This document shows positions 45,401-49,349 of a stretch of DNA of 64,000 bases, one piece after another. The DNA is taken from positions 106,843,890 through 106,907,889 of the forward strand of contig CM073889.1 of NCBI GenBank assembly GCA_037176705.1, written 5' to 3'. The number at the start of each line of letters is the position of its first letter. The stretch's first letter is position 1. The translations under genes and the position numbers were made by a program. This stretch comes from Molossus alvarezi. Lineage: Eukaryota > Chordata > Mammalia > Chiroptera > Molossidae. The notes under the pieces are model-generated. The model did not search any database and was not told the origin of the DNA. It worked only from the letters and a program-made list of their open reading frames with translations.

Positions 45401-46064
45401 CAAACGAGCAACAAAAACCTTAAGAAATTAAAATGCCTCCTGACCCAACATCAACTTAATTTAAAATGCATTACCTGCTGAGCACTACGCGGATTAGTTG
45501 GATAGCCCCATCTGAAGCTTCCAAAACCTTTACAGAACTGCAGGTGGTGCAGAGTATCAACGTGTTCCGTATATTAGGATTTCAGTGTTTCTAATATGCA
45601 ACTGACAGCTGGCTCCCCGGAAAGAAAGGGACAGACGCAAGCAGGGGCGGATGTAGGGGGCTCCCAGACCAGAAAGAATAGAGGCGGGCCACCCCCAAAA
45701 GCAGGGCTTGTGTGAGGATTCAAAATGGGCTGGCAGGTGGGCTGGGGAACGCGACCAGCCTGGCGTCCGTGCTCGCCAGGCTCCCCCTGTGCACAAATAG
45801 GGGCTCAGACCCAAGGGCTGAGGCCTAACTGGGCAGCGGCCTGGGGCTGCGGCCAGCGCCAGACATTCCGGAGCAGGACGAGACCACAAGGGACTAGGGA
45901 CCGGGAAGAGGGAAAGGAAAGCACCGACGGGCAGAAGGCGCCCACAGGGCTCGGGCCCGGCCTCACCCTCGCATGGTGAACTTGACCACGGCGAGCCTGG
46001 AGCCGGCGCCGCTCAGCTCCGGCTGGAAATCCGGGTCGCTCCCGACCGGCTTCACTCCCACCAT
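11458..46064 (-). CDS. TXNL1: Thioredoxin-like protein 1 (whole coding span, 8 exons)
   Basis: Join on the minus strand: 46064-45967, 34270-34174, 32329-32156, 24485-24363, 22188-22119, 20726-20554, 18246-18142, 11487-11458. Coding lengths 98+97+174+123+70+173+105+30 sum to 870 bases, that is 289 codons plus TAA, the usual mammalian TXNL1 length. All introns are GT..AG and every junction keeps phase. Residues 1 to about 109 form a thioredoxin fold with the CGPC redox motif at 34-37. Residues of about 115-285 form the PITH domain. The family is a cytosolic/nuclear redox protein associated with the 26S proteasome through the PITH domain (established for mammals, not seen here). The start codon opens with MVGVKPVGSDPDFQ, as in other mammals. 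No stop, frameshift or missing catalytic cysteine is present, so the gene looks functional. Its promoter is a CpG island. Confidence 0.97.
11488..14599. other. TXNL1 intron 7, proximal part, no repeat recognised
   Basis: About 3.1 kb of AT-rich intron without a SINE or LINE that I can support. It holds two unexplained patches: 12455-12871 (two in-frame open stretches broken by one stop) and 13620-13790 (locally GC/CpG-richer). Neither has a recognisable domain or splice context. Confidence 0.4.
14600..14965 (+). mobile_element. L2-like LINE 3' fragment
   Basis: Contains CTACCTGGAGTACCCACTGC-like and later TACAGACAGGGATCACGACT then ACCTAGAACAGTACTAG, which follow the L2/MIR 3' end order in decayed form. 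Boundaries are approximate. Confidence 0.5.
14968..15090 (+). mobile_element. VES SINE, 5'-truncated
   Basis: Only the 3' half is present: GATGTTTCTGTCTCTTTCTC, CT-rich tract, then TCAAATCAATAAAGAAAAAA and an A-rich tail. The ATCAATAAAGAAA ending marks the second VES subfamily seen in this window. Confidence 0.75.
15091..15522. other. TXNL1 intron 7, spacer
   Basis: Nothing recognised beyond A-runs. Confidence 0.4.
15523..15724 (-). mobile_element. VES SINE with 17-base target duplication
   Basis: Minus-strand copy of the ATCAATAAAG-tail subfamily. A perfect 17-base target duplication (TGTTCCCTGCCTTTTTA) lies at 15506-15522 and 15725-15741, proving retroposition. Confidence 0.95.
15742..17512. 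other. TXNL1 intron 7, unique sequence
   Basis: No SINE or LINE recognised. The patch at about 17095-17240 is unusually GC/CpG-rich for this intron (CTGCCGGCCGGATGCCGCCG near 17109) and is described under findings. A short fragment near 16106-16140 resembles the end of an old hAT MITE, without enough support to name it. Confidence 0.4.
17513..17765 (-). mobile_element. VES SINE
   Basis: Minus-strand copy with a TTTA-repeat tail at 17515-17540 (sense TAAA repeats). TACAAGTCAT is duplicated at 17503-17512 and 17766-17775. It lies on the 3' side of TXNL1 exon 7, opposite in orientation to the copy at 19459. Confidence 0.93.
17776..18141. other. TXNL1 intron 7, spacer next to exon 7
   Basis: AT-rich, nothing recognised apart from the GTAAGT splice donor at its right edge (minus strand, 18141-18136). 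Confidence 0.5.
18142..18246 (-). CDS. TXNL1: TXNL1 coding exon 7
   Basis: Encodes residues 246-280 (IFVQSNQGEEETTR to NMNDFKR), the last strands of the PITH domain. Acceptor TTTGGTAG, donor GTAAGT, 105 bases, phase 0 at both ends, so skipping it would keep the frame. Confidence 0.97.
18247..19458. other. TXNL1 intron 6, spacer
   Basis: No repeat or exon recognised in this stretch of about 1.2 kb. Confidence 0.4.
19459..19700 (+). mobile_element. VES SINE
   Basis: Near full-length plus-strand copy: head GGCCCTGGCCGG, box B-like GGTTCGGTTCCC, CT-rich tract, tail TCCTCGGGTGAGGATTAAAA. It lies antisense to TXNL1. Confidence 0.93.
19925..20160 (-). mobile_element. VES SINE
   Basis: Minus-strand copy (sense to TXNL1). 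Target duplication AAATTATCTTTTT at 19912-19924 and 20161-20173. It forms an inverted pair with the copy at 19459-19700, only about 225 bases away. Confidence 0.95.
20174..20553. other. TXNL1 intron 6, spacer before exon 6
   Basis: AT-rich, nothing recognised except the GTAAGT donor (20553-20548, minus strand). Confidence 0.5.
20554..20726 (-). CDS. TXNL1: TXNL1 coding exon 6
   Basis: Encodes the end of codon 188 through residue 245 (GQGPKYVKIFINLPRSMDF to FQNVNSVT), the core of the PITH domain. Acceptor GTATTACAG, donor GTAAGT, 173 bases. Enters in phase 1 and leaves in phase 0. Confidence 0.97.
20727..21639. other. TXNL1 intron 5, spacer
   Basis: AT-rich unique sequence. A homopurine/A-rich run near 21500-21560 is low complexity. 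No named repeat supported. Confidence 0.4.
21640..21720 (+). mobile_element. MIR SINE fragment
   Basis: GAGCCTTAGTTTCATCATCT followed by GTAATAGG matches the MIR core end (cctcagtttcctcatctgta). Short and old. Confidence 0.6.
21840..21954 (-). mobile_element. VES SINE, head-only copy with target duplication
   Basis: On the minus strand the element runs from the GCCCTGGCTGG head through box B and stops at ..GGGGCACGTACC (21869), followed at once by a run of 16 T on the plus strand (A on the minus strand) and AGAATAAATGAAT. A 16-base duplication (AAATCTCACATTATTT) flanks it at 21824-21839 and 21955-21970, so this short form was itself retroposed. Confidence 0.93.
22119..22188 (-). CDS. TXNL1: TXNL1 coding exon 5
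   Basis: Encodes residues 165-187 (LLITVAFNQPVKLYSMKFQG to PDN) and the first base of codon 188, in the first PITH strands. Acceptor CTTCACAG, donor GTAAGT, 70 bases. Skipping would shift the frame. Confidence 0.97.
22397..22650 (+). mobile_element. VES SINE
   Basis: Near full-length plus-strand copy with head GCCCTGGCCGGTTTGGCTCA, tail TCCTCGGGTGAGGATTAAAA and A-tail. An imperfect duplication of AGAATAACAAC flanks it. Confidence 0.93.
22697..22985 (+). mobile_element. VES SINE (diverged) with long CT microsatellite
   Basis: Older plus-strand VES copy. The CT-rich middle has expanded to a CT run at about 22881-22912. It ends GGATTAACAACAACAAA. AAGAACCTAAAGTC is duplicated with one mismatch on the far side. 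Confidence 0.88.
22986..23719. other. TXNL1 intron 4, spacer
   Basis: Nothing supported. Open frames on both strands between 23325 and 23723 show no recognisable domain. Confidence 0.4.
23720..24010 (-). mobile_element. L2 LINE fragment (probable)
   Basis: The plus strand has the decayed pattern of antisense L2 (GAAGCCAGTGAAGAATCATT, then CTTGATCAGATTTATATTTA). Weak but in the right order. Confidence 0.45.
24363..24485 (-). CDS. TXNL1: TXNL1 coding exon 4
   Basis: Encodes residues 124-164 (MDLMPFINKAGCECLNESDE to SDCDEQ), linker and start of the PITH domain, with the paired cysteines of CEC. Acceptor TTTTTCAG, donor GTAATT, 123 bases, phase 0 at both ends. Confidence 0.97.
24486..24959. other. 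TXNL1 intron 3, spacer
   Basis: AT-rich, nothing recognised. Confidence 0.4.
24960..25618 (-). mobile_element. Ancient LINE-1, antisense, left part of a split copy
   Basis: From about 25430 the plus strand reads as antisense L1 reverse-transcriptase region (GGTCATCCTTGTCTTGTTTC, later CAAATACCTTTTCTGCATG). The part from 24960 resembles an older L1 end and is less sure. The same old L1 seems to resume at 27795 beyond the younger insertion. Confidence 0.6.
25619..25629. repeat. Target-site duplication, left copy
   Basis: AAGACTTTTTA here matches AAGAATTTTTA at 27784-27794 with one difference. It borders the half-LINE. Confidence 0.75.
25630..27783 (+). mobile_element. HAL1-like half-LINE: L1 5' UTR, ORF1 and 3' end, no ORF2
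   Basis: Starts with the L1-style leader (GACTTCCGGTCAAGATGGC), has a GC-rich 5' UTR to about 26480, an ORF1-type gene at 26506-27398, then passes straight into a short 3' region and A-tail (ending 27783) without any reverse-transcriptase sequence. An 11-base target duplication with one mismatch flanks it, so the whole form moved as a unit rather than being deleted later. It lies in TXNL1 intron 3, antisense to the gene. Confidence 0.88.
26506..27398 (+). pseudogene. L1/HAL1 ORF1 (RNA-binding chaperone protein), broken
   Basis: L1 ORF1p-like protein: N-terminal coiled-coil stretch (ELSENFSKLSEGLNSIKKDQ), then an RRM-like part (NIHILGMPEGEERE) and a C-terminal domain (VPIRLSADFSKETLQARREW). 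It is inactive: a TAG stop at 26686-26688, probably from CAG; a frame shift near 27297 after which the C-terminus continues in another frame; and a further TAA at 27331-27333. ORF1p would bind its own RNA as trimers in L1 particles. No ORF2 follows. Confidence 0.85.
27784..28100 (-). mobile_element. Ancient LINE-1, antisense, right part of the split copy
   Basis: Begins with the right target duplication (27784-27794). GGTAGAATTCCCCTGTAAAG then CATCTTGGCC is a typical antisense L1 ORF2 segment. It continues the fragment at 24960-25618. Confidence 0.7.
28101..28959. other. TXNL1 intron 3, spacer
   Basis: No repeat or exon supported, apart from an A-run at 28378-28391. Confidence 0.4.
28960..29125. 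mobile_element. MER5A-type hAT MITE
   Basis: Contains GCCATTAGCCACATGTGGCA, AAATTCAGTTCCTCAGTTGC and GCCACTTGTGCCTAGTGGCT, the well-known MER5A words with palindromic ends. Confidence 0.85.
29126..29561. other. TXNL1 intron 3, spacer
   Basis: Nothing recognised. A short segment near 29340-29395 repeats wording found at 28445-28490 (AATGCTATCATGGTTA..AAGAATGT), so the two may be copies of one unidentified old repeat. Confidence 0.4.
29562..29777 (-). mobile_element. VES SINE, diverged
   Basis: Minus-strand copy, tail ..CAAAAAAATCAATAAAAAC, head read as TGCCTGACCAGTGTGGCTTA. Older than most neighbours. Confidence 0.85.
29955..30209 (-). mobile_element. VES SINE, young-looking
   Basis: Minus-strand copy with many intact CpGs. 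A 16-base duplication (GAATTAGGGTTATTTA) lies at about 29936-29951 and 30210-30225. Confidence 0.95.
30226..32155. other. TXNL1 intron 3, AT-rich unique stretch
   Basis: Almost 2 kb without a recognisable interspersed repeat. Contains a TC microsatellite at about 31433-31467. Confidence 0.4.
32156..32329 (-). CDS. TXNL1: TXNL1 coding exon 3
   Basis: Encodes residues 66-123 (GTAATNNISATPTFLFFRNK to DIPKGY), the second half of the thioredoxin fold including the cis-proline region ATPT. Acceptor AATTCTAG, donor GTATGT, 174 bases, phase 0 at both ends. Confidence 0.97.
32330..33064. other. TXNL1 intron 2, spacer
   Basis: Nothing recognised. Confidence 0.4.
33065..33220. mobile_element. hAT-type MITE remnant (MER5/MER58 group)
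   Basis: CAGTGCTGTCCAAGAGAAAT, then TTTTCTAGTATCCACA and AAAAAAGAGAAACAAGTAAA match the general form of Charlie-derived MITEs. The exact subfamily is uncertain. Confidence 0.6.
33390..33421. repeat. CA microsatellite
   Basis: About 15 CA units following a C-run at 33382-33388. Confidence 0.9.
33663..33785. mobile_element. Mariner-type MITE, both inverted repeats intact
   Basis: A 123-base element bounded by TA (33661-33662, 33786-33787). The two ends are inverted repeats of about 31 bases with four differences (CAGGGTGGAGCAAAAGTAGG at the left, its counterpart at the right). It carries no coding capacity. Confidence 0.88.
33788..34173. other. TXNL1 intron 2, spacer before exon 2
   Basis: AT-rich, nothing recognised except the donor GTAAGG (34173-34168, minus strand). 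Confidence 0.5.
34174..34270 (-). CDS. TXNL1: TXNL1 coding exon 2
   Basis: Completes codon 33 and encodes residues 34-65 (CGPCLRIAPAFSTMSNKY to VHQCQ). It carries the whole redox motif C34-G-P-C37. Acceptor TTCTCACAG, donor GTAAGG, 97 bases, entering in phase 2. Confidence 0.97.
34455..34861 (-). mobile_element. Old VES-like SINE interrupted by a younger VES
   Basis: Outer minus-strand SINE: tail and GA-rich tract at 34455-34570, head half at 34777-34861 (ending CCCAGCCAGGGCT). It is split by the copy at 34571-34763. Confidence 0.8.
34571..34763 (-). mobile_element. VES SINE nested in another SINE
   Basis: Minus-strand copy of the ATCAATAAAG-tail subfamily. CATTGGTTGATTC (34558-34570) is repeated with one difference at 34764-34776, so the younger element landed inside the older one. 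Confidence 0.9.
34990..36505 (+). mobile_element. Old LINE-1 (L1M), 3' part of ORF2 and 3' UTR
   Basis: Order of typical L1M words: AAAATCCCAGCAGGTTTTCT, ATACCAAGCAAGGACAATCA, GGATTACAGTTCTAAATG, and the 3' end CAATAAAAAATATTTTAAAA near 36480. Many frameshifts. Confidence 0.8.
36506..37245. other. TXNL1 intron 1, spacer
   Basis: Nothing clearly recognised. Parts near 36840-37140 look like a decayed L1 end, without enough support to delimit. Confidence 0.35.
37246..37480 (-). mobile_element. VES SINE
   Basis: Minus-strand copy, TTTG-repeat tail at 37230-37252, head ending AACCAACCAGGGCA. Confidence 0.9.
37481..38271. other. TXNL1 intron 1, spacer
   Basis: Nothing recognised. A segment near 37960-38000 (GGGAGCTGGCCTGGTTGGCT) may be the broken head of another SINE. 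Confidence 0.4.
38272..38490 (+). mobile_element. VES SINE
   Basis: Plus-strand copy, ATCAATAAAGG tail. TCAAAATAG before and TCAAAATAAG after look like its target duplication. Confidence 0.9.
38513..38690 (+). mobile_element. VES SINE, diverged and shortened
   Basis: Plus-strand copy lacking part of the middle (jumps from GATGCCAGGGAGG to GCAGGAGGCAGCCAAC). Imperfect TAAGTCATAG/TTAGTTATAG flanks. Confidence 0.8.
38778..38990 (-). mobile_element. LINE-1 3' end, 5'-truncated, with target duplication
   Basis: The plus strand is the complement of the L1 3' UTR seen at 780-960 (words TCAGTCTGTACCC, CATGTCTCTAGG). A 16-base duplication (TGATTGGTTATTTTTT) lies at 38762-38777 and 38991-39006. Confidence 0.9.
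39007..39489. other. TXNL1 intron 1, spacer
   Basis: Nothing supported. Confidence 0.4.
39490..39615 (-). mobile_element. MIR SINE fragment
   Basis: Antisense MIR words: GAACTGAAGACCAGAAAGTT, ATGACTTGTCCAAGATCAGG, ATGGCAGGATCACAACTAGA. Confidence 0.7.
39616..39924. other. TXNL1 intron 1, spacer
   Basis: Nothing recognised. Confidence 0.4.
39925..40075 (-). mobile_element. MIR SINE fragment (probable)
   Basis: Decayed antisense MIR: TTGAGTACTTATTATATGTT, then CCTCATTTTAAAGATAAGAA and GTTGGAATCTGATCACAAAA. Confidence 0.55.
40140..40261 (+). mobile_element. L1M 3' end, left part
   Basis: ATGATACCATTTTTATAAAG then TTCAAACCCAGGCAAAACTA is typical of old L1 3' UTR. The right part continues after the SINE, at 40510-40680. 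Confidence 0.65.
40262..40509 (+). mobile_element. VES SINE inside L1M
   Basis: Near full-length plus-strand copy with head GGCCCTGGCCGGTTTGGCTC and a long A-tail. AGAGAAGGAGCTTG before it recurs with one difference after it. Confidence 0.93.
40510..40680 (+). mobile_element. L1M 3' end, right part
   Basis: CAAGCTATACACTTAAATTA and ATGTTATACTTCAATTGAAA are the usual last words of L1M 3' UTRs. Confidence 0.7.
40681..40983. other. TXNL1 intron 1, spacer
   Basis: Nothing recognised. CATTAACATTTTT occurs twice around a T-run (40903-40938). Confidence 0.4.
41000..41087 (+). mobile_element. VES SINE, head-only copy with target duplication
   Basis: Only the tRNA-like head (GCCCTGGCTGG to CCACTAGGGGCACATTCC) plus a few A. 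A perfect 16-base duplication (AAGAAAGTTGAATACA) lies at 40984-40999 and 41088-41103, so this 88-base insert is a complete retroposition event. Confidence 0.95.
41104..41344. other. TXNL1 intron 1, spacer
   Basis: Nothing recognised. Confidence 0.4.
41345..41490 (-). mobile_element. MIR SINE fragment
   Basis: Antisense MIR order: TTATTATTCCTATTTAACAG, ATGAATTGCCCTTGGTCATA, CCTGCAGGCAGAGCTG. Confidence 0.65.
41580..41700 (+). mobile_element. MIR SINE fragment
   Basis: Sense MIR core: TTATTTAACCTCTCTAAGAC, TTTTCACATTTGTAGAATGG, GGATAATTTCATT. Confidence 0.7.
42234..42418 (+). mobile_element. VES SINE with internal deletion
   Basis: Head joins directly to the 3' half (..CAGAGAGACTTGATGTGTTC), losing about 70 bases. 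Flanks AAAAGTGGTCAATAG on both sides. Confidence 0.9.
42436..42660 (+). mobile_element. VES SINE (second subfamily), same target site
   Basis: Plus-strand copy with ATCAATAAAG tail, starting right after the second copy of AAAAGTGGTCAATAG and followed by AAAAGTGGTATAAG. Confidence 0.9.
42719..42950 (+). mobile_element. VES SINE, young-looking
   Basis: Plus-strand copy with intact CpGs and tail CCTCGGGTGAGGATAAAAAA. ATATACAAACCCA flanks it on both sides, joined on the right by an AT microsatellite (42951-42967). Confidence 0.95.
43540..43830 (-). mobile_element. L2 LINE fragment (probable)
   Basis: Antisense L2 pattern: GGAGAGCCACTGAAGATTCT, later GGATATAGTTAGATGTTTGA and GACACTCATATATGTAAATC. 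Decayed. Confidence 0.5.
43831..44326. other. TXNL1 intron 1, spacer
   Basis: Nothing recognised. Confidence 0.4.
44327..44555 (+). mobile_element. VES SINE
   Basis: Plus-strand copy, ATCAATAAAG tail. AACAAATGTACAAG (14 bases) duplicated at both ends. Confidence 0.94.
44570..45560. other. TXNL1 intron 1, spacer
   Basis: About 1 kb. A stretch near 44740-44860 resembles a decayed L2 end, otherwise nothing recognised. Confidence 0.4.
45967..46064 (-). CDS. TXNL1: TXNL1 coding exon 1
   Basis: Starts at ATG 46064-46062 and encodes residues 1-32 and two bases of codon 33 (MVGVKPVGSDPDFQPELS to VVKFTMRG). The donor is GTGAGG directly at 45966. The ATG is the first in the CpG island in this frame and gives the N-terminus conserved in mammals. 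Confidence 0.97.
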
Positions 46065-46200
46065 TCTGAGAGAGCCCGGAAGGAAGGCCGCGACGCCACC
46101 GGCTGCGAAACTGAAGGGGAAGACGACCGGGAGAGGAAAGGGGAATGCTCAGACGGCGAGGCCTGCAGAGGCGGCGGCGATCGCGGAGCTTCTCCCAGAG
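46065..46200 (-). other. TXNL1: TXNL1 5' UTR (left edge exact, right edge estimated)
   Basis: GC-rich sequence upstream of the start codon. The transcription start is not visible, so the right edge is an estimate. Confidence 0.5.
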
Positions 46201-46336
46201 CTCTCAGTGCCGAGTCACGCCAGGGAGCGGAGCGGCGAGGGGGCGGGAACGGGAGGGGGAGGAAAGAGGCGAGGGAAGGGAAGGCGTGCAGCTCCCAGCA
46301 GCCACCGCGTGGCAGGGCCGCCGGCGCTTGTGCGCT

Positions 46337-46344
46337 TGACGTCA
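46337..46344. promoter_or_regulatory. Palindromic CRE (TGACGTCA)
   Basis: Full consensus CREB/ATF site followed by TTTCCGCG (an ETS-like core on the minus strand), about 270 bases upstream of the TXNL1 start codon. Confidence 0.7.
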
Positions 46345-46375
46345 TTTCCGCGCCGTTCGTTTTGGTTCCCATCGC

Positions 46376-46380
46376 CCAAT
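46376..46380 (+). promoter_or_regulatory. CCAAT box
   Basis: GCCCAATCCG on the plus strand within the CpG island, a typical NF-Y site, 32 bases beyond the CRE. Confidence 0.55.
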
Positions 46381-46449
46381 CCGAAAACGCGAAGTGTGGC
46401 CCCACTCTCGACTGAGGACCCTCCCACCGGCGGGAGCGGCGCAAGCGCA

Positions 46450-46904
46450 GACCAGTAGCGGTCACAGGCTCAGGTGCTCAGTGCACTCGTGTATTCCTCC
46501 GCGGTTGTGAGACCCGAGCCCCTTACCCAAGGGTTGCTCGGGAAGGGGAAAAGGCAACCACTTTTTCTCCGGGATTTGTGGCTACTGCCTAAGGTCTTAA
46601 GGCTCTCCTCGAAATATTTTGAGGATAGTCTTGTCTCATTTTCGGGGCAAGTCGCCAGAATAGACTTTAGGAGCAGTTGTTTAGGGATCGCATAATACGT
46701 GGGCGTTCTCTGTGCAGTCATCCAGAAAAAAATTATGCACTTGCCTTTAAGTTGTGTCGGGAAAAGAATGAAAAGAAAACACTGCCCCTCTTTTAGGGAC
46801 TCCAGTTTAGTGATAGACGCAAACAGTAGTTACCAACAAAGAAGTTTGCAAAGGAAACGTGGAGACAAATGAAATAGGAGGATGGGGCAAGGAGAACTTC
46901 CAGG
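46450..46904. other. Intergenic, upstream of TXNL1
   Basis: Leaves the CpG island. Contains an imperfect internal inverted repeat around CTCCTCGAAATATTTTGAGGA (46605-46625). No gene recognised. Confidence 0.45.
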
Positions 46905-47010
46905 AGATGTGACCCCTGAACTGAGTCTTGACAAAGAACACAGGGATAGCCAGATGGAGAGAGATGACAGCTACTCCAGGCAGAGGAACCAGCAGTGCAA
47001 ATGCACGGGT
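46905..47010 (-). mobile_element. L2 LINE fragment
   Basis: CTGAACTGAGTCTTGACAAA, CTCCAGGCAGAGGAACCAGC, GTGCAAATGCACGGGTTGAG is the antisense L2 order. Confidence 0.65.
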
Positions 47011-47014
47011 TGAG

Positions 47015-47190
47015 AGGGCTGATGATAACAATAATAGTAGCTAATACTGAACAGATTCTGTGTCAGGTGAGATACAAGATCATTATGTGTGTTAGCTCAT
47101 TTAATTCTTACAACACCCTGTGAAGTAGAGTCTATTATTACTTCATGGTTAGACTGATTTTTCCAAGTTCACACACCTAGTAAGAAGTCA
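47015..47190 (-). mobile_element. MIR SINE
   Basis: Antisense MIR: TTAGCTCATTTAATTCTTAC, AACACCCTGTGAAGTAGAGT, TTCCAAGTTCACACACCTAG. Confidence 0.8.
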
Positions 47191-47194
47191 AGCT

Positions 47195-47365
47195 TGGGGA
47201 GAGAGATAAAAACATCAACAAGAGAGAACATCAGTTGGCCACCTCCTGCATGCCCCCCACTGGAGATTTGGCCCATAACCTGGGCATGTGCCCTGACCGG
47301 GAATGGAACCAACAACTTCTTGGTGCATGGGTCAACGCTCAACCACTGAGCCACACTGGCTGGGC
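47195..47365 (-). mobile_element. VES SINE, 3' tail missing
   Basis: Minus-strand head and middle (ending CACTGGCTGGGCT), with the tail cut at the GA-rich tract. Confidence 0.85.
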
Positions 47366-47499
47366 TATATATGTATTTTTAAAGGTGCATTCACATTAAG
47401 GCAATCTAGCACCAGTGTGGTAAGTGACAAGTGGAATGATTTGGTTGGGGGTGGGGGGGCACGGGGATGAAATTGAAAAGGAAGGTAGTAGTCAGATGA

Positions 47500-47710
47500 T
47501 GACTAGTTAAGAAATTTGTATTTTAACATGAAGGCAATGCAGTAATCATTGCAGGGCAATGATTGTGATTGCATGTGTTTTTAGATAAAGCCTTGAAGTA
47601 GCAGTGAGACCAGTTTAGGAGGTTACTATAGTAACCCAGGAACTGAGTTGGGAGCAGCTGCAGTGGAAATGAAGATGAAGTGATATATTTGAGAAACAAT
47701 TAGAAGATAA
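47500..47710 (-). mobile_element. L2 LINE fragment
   Basis: GAGACCAGTTTAGGAGGTTA, CTATAGTAACCCAGGAACTG and AGCAGCTGCAGTGGAAATGA follow antisense L2. It continues at 48045-48180 after a SINE. Confidence 0.7.
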
Positions 47711-47724
47711 AAGCCACAGGGTTT

Positions 47725-47950
47725 GGCCCTGGCCAGTTTGGCTCAGAGGTTAGAGTGTCAGCCCGCAGACCAGAGAGACCCAAGTTTGGTTCCTGCTAAG
47801 GGCATGTACTTTGGTTGCAGTTTGTCCCTTGGGGTCATGAGAGTGGCAACCAGTCAATGTGTTTCTCTCACATGGATGTTTCTCTCAGTCTTCCCGCCTT
47901 CCCCCCCCCCCTCTATCTGAAGATAAATGAAAAAAATAATAATAATAATG
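47725..47950 (+). mobile_element. VES SINE inside L2
   Basis: Plus-strand copy. GCCACAGGGTTT duplicated on both sides. Tail ends in AAT repeats. Confidence 0.93.
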
Positions 47951-48044
47951 CCACAGGGTTTAGTGACCAATTTGGACCAACTTAGTGAAATGACAGAGGA
48001 AAGAATCTAGGATAACACAAATATTTCCTAATGTAGCTCCTTAC

Positions 48045-48180
48045 TGAGTTAAGATGCCTGAGGACATCCAGGTGAGGCATACAGTGGATAGTAGGAAGGA
48101 TGAGTCTGAAAATAAAAAGGAGTAGGTTACAGATACAGATTTGAGAGTCACTAGTTTGGGTGGTAATTGAAGCCCAGGAA
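48045..48180 (-). mobile_element. L2 LINE fragment, continuation
   Basis: CCTGAGGACATCCAGGTGAG and ACAGATTTGAGAGTCACTAG are antisense L2 words in the right order after 47500-47710. Confidence 0.65.
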
Positions 48181-48527
48181 TTATGAAAAGCGAAGGCTAA
48201 GAGTGCTGCAGAAACATAAAATACCTATTCCTAATTGAACCCAGCCAGAGCAGAGCCACAATAATTACATTCCTTTCTCATGTGATATCAGCACGGTTAA
48301 TGGCTTTAGAGCCAAACAGACAGAAGTTCCAATAACAAATCTCTGCTATTTACTGTTTTTTTGCATGGACAAGCCACTAACCTCCCGGGACTTCAGTTTT
48401 CTTGTCTGTGAGAACTGGTTTGATAATACCTACTTTCTAGGATTGTGAGGGTTAAATATAATAGTGGATGATAGATGTAAAGAACAATAAAATAAGACGC
48501 TCAGTGAAAGATGTTTAGAAGCAAAGG
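48181..48527. other. Intergenic spacer
   Basis: Part near 48290-48480 (CTTTAGAGCCAAACAGACAG, then CTATTTACTG, CCTCCCGGGACTTCAGTTTT) reads like a MIR in sense direction. The rest is unassigned. Confidence 0.5.
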
Positions 48528-48960
48528 TATATTACTCAGGTAGTCCTGTGTAACAAAAATACCACAGTCTAGGTGGCTTACACAAAAGCAATTTAATTCT
48601 CAGAATTCTTGAGGCTAGAATTCCACAAGCAAGGTGCCTATCATGGTTGATTTCTCCTGAGGCCTCTCTCTGTTTTGTACATAGCCTCCTTCTTGCTGTG
48701 TTCTCAGTGGCCCTTTCTCTGTCCACACATGCACATGCACATGCATGTGCACACATACAAGCACACACACTTCTGGTGTCTCTTCCTCTTCTTATAAGGA
48801 CACTAGTCCTATTACATTAGGGCCCCATTTAATCTTAATTACCTCCTTAAAGCCCCTGTCTCCAGATACAGTCACATTGGGAGTTTGGGCTTCAACCAGA
48901 GTTTGGGGACCTCAAAACTCAGTATATAATAGATGGATTATTATTATTCCCAATAGGTCT
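48528..48960 (-). mobile_element. MaLR (MLT1-type) LTR
   Basis: The plus strand is the complement of an ERVL-MaLR LTR: TAACAAAAATACCACAGTCT, CTTCTTATAAGGACACTAGT, CTCCAGATACAGTCACATTG. An old solo LTR with no internal retroviral genes. A short CA/TG-rich tract lies at 48725-48768. Confidence 0.85.
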
Positions 48961-49033
48961 CCCAGTTTTGTTTAAAAAGCAAACAAAGAGTCTCCACTAA
49001 GACAGCTATAGTAAATATTAAGAGGGGATTTGT

Positions 49034-49197
49034 GGCCCTGACTGGTTTGGCTCACCATTTAGAACGTCAGCCCTCGGAACAATGAGTCACAGGTTCGATT
49101 CCAGTCAACCAACGGCACATACCTCAGTTGGGTTCATCCCCAACCCTGATTGAGGTCATGTGGGAAGCAACCACTTGATGTGTCCATCTCATGCTGA

Positions 49198-49249
<52 letters not shown>

Positions 49250-49335
49250 CTTCCTCCTTCCCTCCCTCCCTCCTTCCCTGCCACACTATCTGAAGATAAA
49301 TAGAAAAATATCCTCAGGTGGGGATTAAAAAAAGA
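49034..49335 (+). mobile_element. VES SINE with long CT microsatellite
   Basis: Plus-strand copy. The CT run covers about 49202-49246. AGAGGGGATTTGTG flanks both ends. Confidence 0.93.
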
Positions 49336-49349
49336 AGAGGGGATTTGTG

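Larger units (their letters stand above)
45840..46440. promoter_or_regulatory. TXNL1: CpG island at TXNL1 promoter
   Basis: Sharp rise in GC and CpG around the first exon and upstream of it on the minus strand. It contains a palindromic CRE and a CCAAT box and no obvious TATA box, the usual pattern of a housekeeping promoter. Confidence 0.85.

Noticed and set aside
45725..46465. Long frames of 84-161 codons in the TXNL1 CpG island on both strands
   Set aside because: GC-rich DNA gives few stops. The low-complexity Arg/Gly/Pro/Ala products have no domain, and the real exon 1 explains the conserved part.
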